Positions 24,289 to 33,446 of a stretch of 64,000 nucleotides of DNA are shown here, piece by piece. The stretch's first letter is position 1, and each line of letters opens with the position of its first letter. A program made the position numbers and the translations under genes. The stretch comes from Robertkochia sediminum (GTDB taxonomy: Bacteria > Bacteroidota > Bacteroidia > Flavobacteriales > Flavobacteriaceae). Below the pieces are notes generated by a model. That model saw only the letters and a program-made list of their open reading frames with translations, did no database searches and was not told where the DNA came from. Location: NCBI RefSeq assembly GCF_016786255.1, contig NZ_JADMKT010000080.1, positions 8,796 through 72,795 on the forward strand. The letters run 5' to 3'.

Positions 24289-25449
24289 ATGAAAAAATTA
24301 ACCATACTCACTGCAATACTTGTCCTGTTTGCTTCCTGCGGAAGTAAGAGCAATAATATCGAAGAGGTGCTGACTTCCGGAGATATCGATCAATTGAGAG
24401 CTGCTAAAGAACAGCTTTCAACAGAGCGTGACTCCCTGAGTAGTCGTATTGCTAAGATCGAAAGAGCAATTTCAGAGGTCGATACCGTTCAGAAACTGGC
24501 CTTGGTGTCTACCCTCAATATTAACGATACCCTTTTTAAGCACTATGTAGAGCTGCAGGGTAATGTGACTACCAGAAAAAACCTGGTGCTCAATGCCGAA
24601 TTTGCAGGGATCCTTCAGGAGATCAAAGTTAAGGAAGGTGATCGCGTTCGTCGCGGACAACTCCTGGCAGTGATAGACGATGGTGGGCTCCAGGCACAAT
24701 TAGCACAATTGGAAGCCCAGAAGGACCTGGCTCAGACCACTTTTGAGCGTCAGAAACGCCTGTGGGAACAGAAAATAGGTTCAGAGATCCAGTTCCTTAC
24801 CGCCAAGACCCAGTATGAAAGTGCTGCCAATGCGGTGACCCAATTGGAGAATCAATTGGCGCGTACCAGAATTACAGCCCCCTTTGGCGGGACTATTGAC
24901 CAGATCATTGCAGACCCGGGAACCAGTATGGCTCCGGGAATGGCCGTGATCAGGATCGTTAGTCTCGAAGATATGTATGTAGAGGTAGAGGTGCCTGAGA
25001 TCTTCCTGCCTAATATCCATAAAGGGAGTGATGTAAGAGTCTTTTTCCCGGTGCTGGGAAAAGAGGTGAGTACTAAGGTGAGACAGATAAGCGATTACAT
25101 TAAGCCTGCTAACAGAACCTTTAATGTAGAGGTGGGTATTCCGGCCATGAACGGTTCAGTAAAACCGAACCTCAATGCCAGGGTATACCTCAATGATTAC
25201 AGTAATGAAGAGGCTGTACTTATCCCGCAAAGTGTGATCACCGAGAACGCAGTAGGTGATCAATACGTATACGTAGCTAAGGATATAGACGCCCAGGGCC
25301 GTGCGGTGGTAGAGCAAACCGTAGTGAAGGTGGGAAGGTCCCAGGGAGATCTCGTAGAGATCCTCGAAGGTGTAAAGGCAGGTGACGCCGTGATCGGAGA
25401 AGGTGCAAGAAGCCTGCTGCCCGGTCAAAAAGTTAAGATCATAAAGTAA
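24289..25449 (+). CDS. RND efflux periplasmic adaptor (MFP), lipoprotein
   Basis: 386 aa. A lipoprotein signal with lipobox LFASC (Cys about 17) tethers it to the inner membrane. A coiled-coil hairpin (about 25-60) comes first, then a lipoyl/barrel-sandwich half (NLVLNAEFAGILQEIKVKEGDRVRRGQLLAVID), a second coiled-coil hairpin with lipoyl half (about 130-200, ARTRITAPFGGTID), a beta-barrel and a membrane-proximal domain. It is the adaptor between RND pump and TolC. It lies 26 bp after tolC and 7 bp before the pump gene. Confidence 0.94.
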   Translation: MKKLTILTAILVLFASCGSKSNNIEEVLTSGDIDQLRAAKEQLSTERDSLSSRIAKIERAISEVDTVQKLALVSTLNINDTLFKHYVELQGNVTTRKNLVLNAEFAGILQEIKVKEGDRVRRGQLLAVIDDGGLQAQLAQLEAQKDLAQTTFERQKRLWEQKIGSEIQFLTAKTQYESAANAVTQLENQLARTRITAPFGGTIDQIIADPGTSMAPGMAVIRIVSLEDMYVEVEVPEIFLPNIHKGSDVRVFFPVLGKEVSTKVRQISDYIKPANRTFNVEVGIPAMNGSVKPNLNARVYLNDYSNEEAVLIPQSVITENAVGDQYVYVAKDIDAQGRAVVEQTVVKVGRSQGDLVEILEGVKAGDAVIGEGARSLLPGQKVKIIK

Positions 25450-25456
25450 GAACATC

Positions 25457-28400
25457 ATGAGCAAGATCAAGAAGAATGCCCATAAGGAGTTTGCACTCTC
25501 TTCCTGGGCCATAGAAAATAAAACGACGATCTATGTGCTGATCGTGCTGTTTTTCGTACTCGGACTTTCTGCCTATTTCGGGATGCCCAGGGAGAATTTC
25601 CCGGAAGTCAAGGAAACCAAGATCTTTATTAGTACGCTCTATCCCGGGAATACCTCTGAGGATATCGAGCGACTCATTACCGATCCCATCGAAGATGAGT
25701 TGAAGAATGTGAGTAACGTGGTAGAGATCGTTTCGACCTCTCAGGAAGATTACTCCATTGTAACCGTTGAGTTCGATGAGAATATCACGGTCGAAGAAGC
25801 GAAACAAAAGGTAAAGGATGAGGTCGATTCAAAAACTGCCGGAGAAGACTGGCCTGTGTTTAACGGGGCGAAGATTGAACCCAATGTTTTTGACCTGAAT
25901 ATTTCTGAAGAGTTCCCCATTTTGAATATCAACCTTCAGGGGAATTATCCGGTTGATAAGCTGAAGGAATATGCCGAGTACCTGGAGGATAAGGTTGAAG
26001 ACCTGCCTGAGATCAAGCAGGCCGATATTCGTGGAGCTCAGGAGAAAGAAGTAGAGGTGGCCGTTGATATCTATAAGATGATGGCTGCAAAGGTGAGCTT
26101 TGACGATGTGCTGAATGCTATTCGCGGAGGTAACGTGACCATGTCTGCCGGGAATTTGGTGAACAGTGATCAAAGACGTACCATAAGGATCCTTGGCGAG
26201 ATCGACAACCCTTCTGACCTCACCAGCTTTGTGGTAAAATCTCAGGATGGAGCAGTCTATCTGCGCGACATTGCCAACATTAGTTTTAAGGAGGAAGATA
26301 AGACCACCTACGCACGTGAATTTGGTGAAAGTGTCGTGATGCTCGATGTGAAGAAACGGGCAGGAAAGAATATGATCGAAGCCGCCGATAAGATCGATAA
26401 GATCATCGAAGAGGCCGTGAACGGTTATTTTCCCAGAGACCTTAAGGTGAGTATTGCCAACGATCAATCAGAAAAGACCCTTAATCAGGTAGATGACCTG
26501 GTGAACAATATCATCTTCGGGGTGATCCTCGTGGTGGGCGTGCTTATGTTCTTCTTAGGGTTCAGGAATGCACTCTTTGTAGGATTTGCCATTCCCATGT
26601 CCATGTTCATGAGTTTTATGATCCTCCAGGGACTGGGATATACCTTGAATACCATGATCCTTTTCGGACTCATCATGGGGCTTGGAATGCTTGTAGATAA
26701 CGGGATCGTTGTAGTTGAGAACGTATATCGATTGATGGATGAAGAGGGGATGTCGCGCATGGAAGCGGCTAAAAAAGGGATCGGAGAGATCGCCTTCCCG
26801 ATCATTATTTCTACAGCAACTACCGTAGCTGCCTTTGTGCCTCTGGGATTGTGGCCCGGAGTAATGGGAGAGTTCATGATGTACTTCCCCATAACCCTGT
26901 CGGTGGTTCTGGGGTCGTCGCTCTTCGTAGCGATCTTTATGAATTCTACCCTGGTGTCGCAGTTCATGCAAACCGGTGAAAAAGAACTAACCCGTAAGCA
27001 ACTGATACGACTGAGTATCGTTTTGGGTGTTCCCGGGATCCTTATTATGATCTTTGGAGGTCCGGTGAGAGGCCTCGGAACACTCATGATCTTTACCGCG
27101 ATCATGTTCTGGGGGTATCGCTATGTGATCAAAGGTATGGCCAACTGGTTCCAGGATAAGGTGCTTACCCGTATGGAGGCCATCTACAAGCGCAGCCTGG
27201 CCTTTGCCCTTGATGGCTATAAACCCGTATTCTATGTGGGAGGTATCTTTGGGTTGCTGATCGTGGTATTTATGCTTTTTGGTTCATCCCTGGGTAGCGG
27301 CCGTACCAAAGTGGAATTCTTCCCGGATAATACGCCTAACCAGATCATCGTTTATATTGAATATCCGCAGGGTACCGATATTGAAAAGACCAATCGTATT
27401 ACAAAAGATATCGAGAGTAGAGTATATGCGATCATTAATGAGGATACCTATACCGAAGGCGATCATAATTTTATGACCGAAAGCGCGATCTCCCAGGTAG
27501 GAGAAGGAGCCGGGAATCCACAAACCGATGGAGGTTCGGCTGCCGAGATGCCTCACAGGGCAAAGATCACCGCTACCATGAGAGAATTTAAATACCGTCG
27601 TGGCAGGGATAGTGAGACCCTCAGGGCACGCATACAGGAGTCGCTTAAAGGTATTTATCCGGGTGTGGCGATCTCCGTCGAAAAAGATGCCGTAGGGCCA
27701 CCTGCCGGGTATCCGATCAATATAGAGCTCTCAGGTGAAGATTACGATGAGCTCATACAAACCGCCGAAGGTATGCTCAGGTACCTCAATACCCGAAATA
27801 TAGGAGGTATTGAAGAACTCAAGGTCGACGTGAATAAGGGTAAACCGTCTATGCAGGTGGAAGTAGACCGCAGAAAGGCCGGTGAGCTCGGAGTGAGCGT
27901 AGGCCAGGTGGGTAACCAACTTCGTCGTTCCCTCTTTGGAGAAAAGGCAGGGGTGTATAAAGAAGGTGGTGAAGACTACGATATCTATGTGCGTTTTAAT
28001 AAGGACCTCAGGTACGATAAGAGCGCCTTATTTAACCAGAATATTATTTTCAGAGATCCCGCTAACGGACAGATCAAGGAGATCCCGGTCTCTGCAGTGG
28101 CGAGACAAAAGAACACCTCTTCCTTCAGTGCAATAAAGCATAAGGACCTTAAAAGGGTGGTTACCGTATACTCCGGACTGGCACCCGGATTTACCGATGC
28201 CCAGGCCGTGGTCAATCAGATACGAAAAGAAATGAAGGCATATGATGTGCCTCAGGGTGTGGTAATAGATTATACCGGGCAGATCGAAGAACAGAACAAA
28301 CAAATGCAGTTTCTTATGGGGGCGTTCTTTACGGGATTAGGACTTATTATGTTCCTGCTGGTGTTCCAGTTTAGTTCCATCTCCAAGCCTACAATAATCA

Positions 28401-28966
28401 TGCTCGCTATTTTCCTGAGTTTTATCGGGGTGTTTGGCGGACTCATGATCACCGGGTGGCCGTTCGTGATCATGATGACTATGATGGGGATCATTTCCCT
28501 CGCAGGGATCGTTGTGAATAATGGGGTGGTACTGCTTGATTATACACAGATCCTTATCGACAGGCGTAAATTGAATCTCGGTCTTGATGAGAGGGACTAC
28601 CTTTCACCCGGGGATGTAAAAGAAGCGATCATCGAAGGTGGAAGAGCCAGGTTGAGGCCGGTACTACTTACTGCCATTACCACCATCCTGGGATTGATCC
28701 CACTTGCTATCGGATTAAATATTGACTTTTTCTCCATGTTCAGTGAACTGGATCCGAAGATATATATCGGAGGAGATAACGTGATCTTCTGGGGGCCACT
28801 GGCGTGGACCGTGATCTTCGGATTGATCATTGCCACCTTCCTTACCCTGATCATCGTTCCTGTATTATTCTATTTGTCTTACAGGCTAAAGTCGCGTTTT
28901 TCAGGTCGTAAGAATGCAGTGCCGGAACAGGAGGAAAAGCGCGAAGAACATAGGATCGCAGTTTAA
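25457..28966 (+). CDS. RND family efflux transporter permease
   Basis: 1169-aa inner-membrane pump of the AcrB/MexB superfamily. It has the N-terminal helix, a first porter domain (about 40-330), membrane helices 2-6 containing the conserved GLGMLVDNGIVVVENVYR helix-4 relay motif, the second porter domain (about 590-900) and the final five helices with GIVVNNGVVLLDY. It is longer than AcrB (about 1050) with an insert around helices 6-7 and a charged C-terminal tail. Substrates are unknown; this divergent group is common in Bacteroidota. Last gene of the operon. Confidence 0.94.
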   Translation: MSKIKKNAHKEFALSSWAIENKTTIYVLIVLFFVLGLSAYFGMPRENFPEVKETKIFISTLYPGNTSEDIERLITDPIEDELKNVSNVVEIVSTSQEDYSIVTVEFDENITVEEAKQKVKDEVDSKTAGEDWPVFNGAKIEPNVFDLNISEEFPILNINLQGNYPVDKLKEYAEYLEDKVEDLPEIKQADIRGAQEKEVEVAVDIYKMMAAKVSFDDVLNAIRGGNVTMSAGNLVNSDQRRTIRILGEIDNPSDLTSFVVKSQDGAVYLRDIANISFKEEDKTTYAREFGESVVMLDVKKRAGKNMIEAADKIDKIIEEAVNGYFPRDLKVSIANDQSEKTLNQVDDLVNNIIFGVILVVGVLMFFLGFRNALFVGFAIPMSMFMSFMILQGLGYTLNTMILFGLIMGLGMLVDNGIVVVENVYRLMDEEGMSRMEAAKKGIGEIAFPIIISTATTVAAFVPLGLWPGVMGEFMMYFPITLSVVLGSSLFVAIFMNSTLVSQFMQTGEKELTRKQLIRLSIVLGVPGILIMIFGGPVRGLGTLMIFTAIMFWGYRYVIKGMANWFQDKVLTRMEAIYKRSLAFALDGYKPVFYVGGIFGLLIVVFMLFGSSLGSGRTKVEFFPDNTPNQIIVYIEYPQGTDIEKTNRITKDIESRVYAIINEDTYTEGDHNFMTESAISQVGEGAGNPQTDGGSAAEMPHRAKITATMREFKYRRGRDSETLRARIQESLKGIYPGVAISVEKDAVGPPAGYPINIELSGEDYDELIQTAEGMLRYLNTRNIGGIEELKVDVNKGKPSMQVEVDRRKAGELGVSVGQVGNQLRRSLFGEKAGVYKEGGEDYDIYVRFNKDLRYDKSALFNQNIIFRDPANGQIKEIPVSAVARQKNTSSFSAIKHKDLKRVVTVYSGLAPGFTDAQAVVNQIRKEMKAYDVPQGVVIDYTGQIEEQNKQMQFLMGAFFTGLGLIMFLLVFQFSSISKPTIIMLAIFLSFIGVFGGLMITGWPFVIMMTMMGIISLAGIVVNNGVVLLDYTQILIDRRKLNLGLDERDYLSPGDVKEAIIEGGRARLRPVLLTAITTILGLIPLAIGLNIDFFSMFSELDPKIYIGGDNVIFWGPLAWTVIFGLIIATFLTLIIVPVLFYLSYRLKSRFSGRKNAVPEQEEKREEHRIAV

Positions 28967-28993
28967 ATTTTTGTTTTTTAATTTAATTATTAA

Positions 28994-29021
28994 GGCTGTC
29001 GGTTCTCCCGGCAGCTTTTTT
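28994..29021 (+). terminator. Terminator of the efflux operon
   Basis: GCTGTCGG/CCGGCAGC stem (one G-T pair) with a 4-nt loop, followed by seven T. It lies between the convergent efflux and radical SAM genes. Confidence 0.75.
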
Positions 29022-30121
29022 TATGCGAATAACTCAAGCTGATCACCTTCATTACGGGTGTGATGCGTTCTGCGCTCGTGGTAAAGATCCCTGTTCATGG
29101 TGTAAGGTCGGGGGTCGGGGAAATACTTTTGCCTGGCGATCTTTATAAGTTGTTTGATCTGGTCTGCAACCGGACCTTCACCTTTATTGCGAATCCCAAA
29201 TCGGGAATCGTTAAGCTGGCCTCCGTGGCACTGGCTGGTAAGCGAGAGTACTCTCGCTGCCTTTTCGGGCATGGTTTGTTCGATCCAGGTTTTAAAGATC
29301 CCTGCAATGGCGCCATTAAGGCGAACAACAGTGTAGGCAATATCGGTAGCACCCGCTTCTTTTGCAGCCTTGGCCAGAGGTAATATCTCATGGCTGTTTA
29401 TACCGGGTATTATCGGTGCGATCATGGCTGTAACAGGGATACCTGCCTGACTTAAAGTCGTTATGGTCTGTAGCCTTTTTTTGATCGTAGCTGTTCGGGG
29501 CTCCAGTTTACGCCTGGTATCTTCATCCAAAGTGGTAAGCGAGATGTATACCTTGATCAGGCGCATTTCCTGTAGTTGTTTCAGGAGGTCCATGTCGCGA
29601 AGAATAAGTGCATTCTTGGTGATGATACCAACCGGATGCCGGTATTTGAGAAATATGCCAAGGCATGCCCTGGTGAGTTTAAACTTCTTTTCGGCCGGTT
29701 GATAGCAATCTGTGTTTCCGGATAACACAATGGTTTCCGGTTGCCATGATCTTGAGCGTAATTTCTTTTCCAGTAAGGCTGCGGCTCTTTGCTTTACAAG
29801 AATGTTCTTTTCGAAATCGGTGCCGGCATTATATCCCCAATATTCATGGCTGTTGCGTGCATAACAATATACACAGCCATGCTCGCAGCCCTGATAAGGG
29901 TTCATGGAATACGACATGCCCACGTCCGGGCTGTTGACCTTGTTGACAATGGATTTTGGGTCGCTTAGGTGAAAACGGGTTCGATTGCTACCGGCCTCTT
30001 CCCCTTCATTGCGGCAATATTCCAGGTATTCCGGATCTTGTACCTCATGGTGGGCTTCGAAACGGTTGGGTGGATCGCTCTGAGCTCCCCTTCCTTTATT
30101 ATTTACAACCAGATTGGACAT
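29021..30121 (-). CDS. PA0069-family radical SAM protein
   Basis: 366-aa radical SAM enzyme. The [4Fe-4S]/SAM motif is Cys-x3-Cys-x2-Cys within YQGCEHGCVYCYARNSH (about 78-94), preceded by the family phrase SPDVGMSYSMNPYQG. The TIM-barrel continues with ETIVLSGNTDCYQP and KVYISLTTLDEDTRRKLEPR. This belongs to the spore-photoproduct-lyase-like/PA0069 group of unknown reaction found in many bacteria. It is monocistronic, 3' end to 3' end with the efflux operon. Confidence 0.9.
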   Translation of the reverse strand: MSNLVVNNKGRGAQSDPPNRFEAHHEVQDPEYLEYCRNEGEEAGSNRTRFHLSDPKSIVNKVNSPDVGMSYSMNPYQGCEHGCVYCYARNSHEYWGYNAGTDFEKNILVKQRAAALLEKKLRSRSWQPETIVLSGNTDCYQPAEKKFKLTRACLGIFLKYRHPVGIITKNALILRDMDLLKQLQEMRLIKVYISLTTLDEDTRRKLEPRTATIKKRLQTITTLSQAGIPVTAMIAPIIPGINSHEILPLAKAAKEAGATDIAYTVVRLNGAIAGIFKTWIEQTMPEKAARVLSLTSQCHGGQLNDSRFGIRNKGEGPVADQIKQLIKIARQKYFPDPRPYTMNRDLYHERRTHHTRNEGDQLELFA

Positions 30122-30159
30122 AATCCAAAAATAAGGAAAAAATCCTAATTGAGGTTCTT

Positions 30160-30190
30160 TTGTATGGCTGAATTTTTTCTTGTAACTTTT
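30160..30190 (+). promoter_or_regulatory. Possible promoter of the Gfo/Idh/MocA gene
   Basis: TTG (30160-30162) and TAACTTTT (30183-30190) are 20 bp apart; the last base departs from TAnnTTTG. It lies 29 bp before the ATG. Confidence 0.4.
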
Positions 30191-30219
30191 TTCTGTAATA
30201 ATCAGTAATACAACAAGAT

Positions 30220-31614
30220 ATGAAAAGAAGGTCGTTTATCAAGAACGTGGCCAGAGGCTCTGCTGCCCTTTATATTGTTCCTGCCCATGTTTTGGGGGGT
30301 AGGCATGTGGCGCCCAGTGATACCTTGTACGTGGGCTGTTTCGGTGTTGGCGGACGAGGAGGACAGGTGATCAGGCAGCTTCGCAAGTCGCGTAAGGTGA
30401 AATTCGTTGCCTTCTGTGATGTCGACGCCAAACGTGCTGCAGAAACATTCAAGGCCTATCCCGATGTAGCTACCTATACCAATTTTCGGGAGGTCTATGA
30501 TAAACACCTCAACGATATCGATGGGATCATGGTGGCTACTGCCGATCATACCCATGCGGCCATTTCGTTACCCTTCATGAAAGCCGGAAAACACGCTTAT
30601 GTAGAGAAGCCGCTCACACACAATATTAGCGAAGCACGACTTATGGCCGATGTGGCTCGCGACCAACAGCTCATAACCCAAATGGGTAACCAGGGTAGTT
30701 CGGGTGATGGTATTCGCACGCTTACCGAGTGGATGGAATCCGGGGTCATCGGAAAAGTCCATCGGGTCGATTGCTGGACCAACCGGCCGGTATGGCCTCA
30801 GGGAGTTTTCGGGCAACCGGCAGCAGAGGAAGTTCCCGACACCCTGAATTGGGATCAATGGCTTGGTCCTGCTGCCAACAGACCTTATAGTAGTGCTTAT
30901 CTCCCCTTTAAATGGAGAGGTTGGTGGGATTTTGGGACGGGAGCCCTTGGTGATATGGGGTGTCATATTCTTGAATCCCCTTTCAAATCTTTAAAGCTTG
31001 GCTATCCTCTTGCTGCCGAGGCCAGTTGCACCACAGTTTGGGAAGACGATTTTGTGGAGTCTAAACACACTAATGGTTGTCCGCCGTCATCGGTAGTACG
31101 ATTGCAATTTCGCACAGAAGCACAGGGTAATATTGACGTGAATTGGTACGATGGAGGTATCATGCCGGAAATCCCTGAAGGATTACAGGAAGGTGAAACC
31201 CTCGGTTCCGGCGGAGGAGGAAGTATTTTTTACGGGGAGCGTGGCATAGTGGTTTGTGATACCTATTCGGCCAATCCGCGGGTGCTTAATATCTATCGCT
31301 CCCAGGTAGGAGACCTGCCTAAGCCCTATCTTAAAAGACAAAAGGAAAATCATGTAGACAATTGGGTTAATGCCATACTTTCTAAGGGAGAAACCTCTTC
31401 TCCATTTTCTTATGCCGGTCCGCTCACGGAAACTGTTCTTATGGGGAACCTGGCTATAAAAGCGTTTCAATACCGGGATAGTGGGAATAAGAATAATGTA
31501 TATCCGGGAAGAAGAAAGTTACTTTGGGATGGAAAGCAGATGAAGATCCTGAATTTCGATAAGGCTAATGATTGGGTTCAGGGGAGTTATCGTGATGGAT
31601 GGGGTCTGGGGTGA
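30220..31614 (+). CDS. Gfo/Idh/MocA family oxidoreductase, Tat-exported
   Basis: 464 aa. A twin-arginine signal (MKRRSFIKNVARGSAALYIVPA) precedes the NAD(P)-binding Rossmann domain (LYVGCFGVGGRGGQVIRQL, about 35-55), the conserved EKPLTHNISEA (about 128-138) and a C-terminal alpha/beta domain beginning near GQPAAEEVPDTLNWDQW. This form, with 'LNWDQWLGPA', is typical of exported bacterial sugar or glycoside oxidoreductases. It stands alone here and is followed 29 bp later by the first hairpin of the small-RNA array, which can terminate its mRNA. Confidence 0.9.
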   Translation: MKRRSFIKNVARGSAALYIVPAHVLGGRHVAPSDTLYVGCFGVGGRGGQVIRQLRKSRKVKFVAFCDVDAKRAAETFKAYPDVATYTNFREVYDKHLNDIDGIMVATADHTHAAISLPFMKAGKHAYVEKPLTHNISEARLMADVARDQQLITQMGNQGSSGDGIRTLTEWMESGVIGKVHRVDCWTNRPVWPQGVFGQPAAEEVPDTLNWDQWLGPAANRPYSSAYLPFKWRGWWDFGTGALGDMGCHILESPFKSLKLGYPLAAEASCTTVWEDDFVESKHTNGCPPSSVVRLQFRTEAQGNIDVNWYDGGIMPEIPEGLQEGETLGSGGGGSIFYGERGIVVCDTYSANPRVLNIYRSQVGDLPKPYLKRQKENHVDNWVNAILSKGETSSPFSYAGPLTETVLMGNLAIKAFQYRDSGNKNNVYPGRRKLLWDGKQMKILNFDKANDWVQGSYRDGWGLG

Positions 31615-31642
31615 TGGCCTGAGGTCTTTATCGGATAAAAAT

Positions 31643-31718
31643 AAAAAAGGCAGGTTGTTCACCTGCCTTTTTTGCCCCAAATCTTACCATGAACTTAACC
31701 TACTTATGCTATGGTGAT
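31643..31718 (-). ncRNA. Putative small RNA, unit 1
   Basis: The conserved ~76-nt body on the minus strand, with -7 box TACTTTTA (complement of 31720-31727) and terminator stem 31643-31655/31661-31673 (loop differs from the others). Direct repeats GGTTGAAATGTGC (from 31758) and GGTTAAAGTGC (from 31778) lie upstream. The 5' end is estimated. The hairpin has A-runs and T-runs on both strands and can also terminate the Gfo/Idh/MocA mRNA. Confidence 0.6.
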
Positions 31719-31874
31719 ATAAAAGTATGCGGAGGAAATTGACCCTGATAAAGAATCGGTTGAAATGTGCTAAAACTGGTTAAAGTGCAAATTTCCGGCA
31801 ATTTAACCCAGGACTTAAGATCCTGAAAATCAAATAGATAAATTTGGTTAGTGCGATAGATTTTGAATAAAAAT

Positions 31875-31950
31875 AAAAAAGGCAGGTTATACACCTGCCT
31901 TTTTTGCCCCAAATCTTACCATGAACTTAACCTACTTATGCTATGGTGAT
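31875..31950 (-). ncRNA. Putative small RNA, unit 2
   Basis: Same body; -7 box TACTTTTA (complement of 31952-31959); terminator loop TATAC on the + strand. The upstream direct repeats start at 31990 and 32010. Upstream spacer is of type A (shared with unit 4). Confidence 0.6.
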
Positions 31951-32108
31951 ATAAAAGTATGCGGAGAGAATGATCCCTGATAAAGAATCGGTTGAAATGT
32001 GCTAAAACTGGTTAAAGCGCAATCTTGTAGCGATTTTACTACGCACGTAAACCATTGGAAGTTAAGACGTTGTATTGTTGTCGGTTCGAGGATTGTTGGA
32101 AGTAAAAT

Positions 32109-32184
32109 AAAAAAGGCAGGTTATATACCTGCCTTTTTTGCCCCAAATCTTACCATGAACTTAACCTACTTATGCTATGGTGAT
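32109..32184 (-). ncRNA. Putative small RNA, unit 3
   Basis: Same body; -7 box complement of 32186-32193; loop TATAT. Direct repeats start at 32224 and 32244. Upstream spacer is of type B (shared with unit 5). Confidence 0.6.
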
Positions 32185-32335
32185 ATAAAAGTATACAGTA
32201 AGAATTGTCGTGTAAAAAGATTCGGTTGAAAAGAGTTAAAAAAGGATAAAGTGCAATCTTGTAGTGAATGGACTTCTTTTTGCAAAGAATTGATATACAG
32301 GAGGTTGGAATTGTGTTTTAGGGCCGGGTATCAAT

Positions 32336-32411
32336 AAAAAAGGCAGGTTATGCACCTGCCTTTTTTGCCCCAAATCTTACCATGAACTTAACCTACTTAT
32401 GCTATGGTGAT
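32336..32411 (-). ncRNA. Putative small RNA, unit 4
   Basis: Same body; -7 box complement of 32413-32420, with one base change just inside it (GATCT instead of GATAT on the + strand); loop TATGC. Direct repeats start at 32451 and 32471. Confidence 0.6.
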
Positions 32412-32569
32412 CTAAAAGTATGCAGTAGGAATTGTCGTGTAAAAAGAATCGGTTGAAGAGTGCTTAAACTGGTTAAAATGCAATCTTGTAGCGATTTTAT
32501 TACACATGTAATTCATTGAAAATTAAAGTGTTGTATTGTGGTCGGGACGAAGGTTGTTGGAAGTAAAAT

Positions 32570-32645
32570 AAAAAAGGCAGGTTATACACCTGCCTTTTTT
32601 GCCCCAAATCTTACCATGAACTTAACCTACTTATGCTATGGTGAT
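32570..32645 (-). ncRNA. Putative small RNA, unit 5
   Basis: Same body; -7 box complement of 32647-32654; loop TATAC. Direct repeats start at 32685 and 32705. It lies exactly 461 bp from unit 3 and shares its type B spacer. Confidence 0.6.
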
Positions 32646-32796
32646 ATAAAAGTATACAGTAGGAATTGTCGTGTAAAAAGAATCGGATGAAAAGAGTTAA
32701 AAAAGGATAAAGTGCAATCTTGTAGTGAATGGACTGCTTTTTGTAAAGAATTGAAAGACAGTGTACTAGGGTTGTGTTTTAGGGCCGAGTATCAAT

Positions 32797-32872
32797 AAAA
32801 AAGGCAGGTTATGCACCTGCCTTTTTTGCCCCAAATCTTACCATGAACTTAACCTACTTATGCTATGGTGAT
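32797..32872 (-). ncRNA. Putative small RNA, unit 6
   Basis: Same body; -7 box complement of 32874-32881; carries the GATCT variant and TATGC loop of unit 4, exactly 461 bp away. Direct repeats start at 32912 and 32932. Beyond these the sequence is unique to about 33330. Confidence 0.6.
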
Positions 32873-33333
32873 CTAAAAGTATGCAGTAGGAATTGTCGTG
32901 TAAAAAGAATCGGTTGAAAAGTGCTAAAACTGGTTAAAGTGCAAGAGTTTATTCTGAATTCAGTTTGTCTCAAGTGTTTGAATACTAAATAGATAGGATG
33001 TTAGACCATGTGATCCGGAAATTCAACTGGGTTGCTGCTCAGGATGTTATACGGGTAGTACCCCTGATCGGCTTAACTAAGTCCGGATCTCTGAAATATA
33101 GATCTTTTTAGGAGATTCCGTTGTATTAGTTGTCAGGAAACTAAAAGATACAATGGGTTATCCTGATGTGATGTGTGGTGTTTATCCTGTTGTGGGTTAA
33201 AACATGTTGTCATCCGGTTTCCCTGGGGTCTTCCTAAGATAGCTCGGTATACAGCAAGAATGATAGAAGGAATAAGGAAAGCGCAAATTTAAACCGTAAA
33301 GGAAGAGTGGATCCGGACAAAAGTATAGAAAAT

Positions 33334-33406
33334 AAAAAAGGCAGGAAAACCTGCCTTTTTTGCCCCAAATCTTACCATGAACTTAACCTACTTATGCTAT
33401 GGTGAT
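33334..33406 (-). ncRNA. Putative small RNA, unit 7
   Basis: Same body with a shorter terminator (AAAAAAGGCAGG-AAAA-CCTGCCTTTTTT) and -7 box TATCTTTA (complement of 33408-33415). It is the most diverged copy in its flanks and lies first after purF. No separate purF terminator is visible, so its hairpin may also end the purF transcript. Confidence 0.6.
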
Positions 33407-33446
33407 GTAAAGATAAGGTCACGAAGTAGGAGAAAGTGTATTAATC

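Noticed and set aside
31655-31698. 11-codon ORF in the sRNA body (ATG GTA AGA TTT ... TAA, minus strand) preceded by AGTAGG
   Set aside because: Five of seven copies end in TAA inside the terminator loop, but units 1 and 7 lose the stop because the loop sequence varies. The codons form the terminator stem itself. Loop variation without reading-frame constraint argues against a peptide.
31999-32229. 76-codon ORF across the repeat region on the + strand
   Set aside because: It runs through the repeated modules and their terminator hairpin, other copies do not keep the frame, and it resembles no protein.
31643-33406. CRISPR array
   Set aside because: Repeats are about 76 nt with 150-bp spacers that are themselves related, contain promoter and terminator signals, and no cas genes are present.
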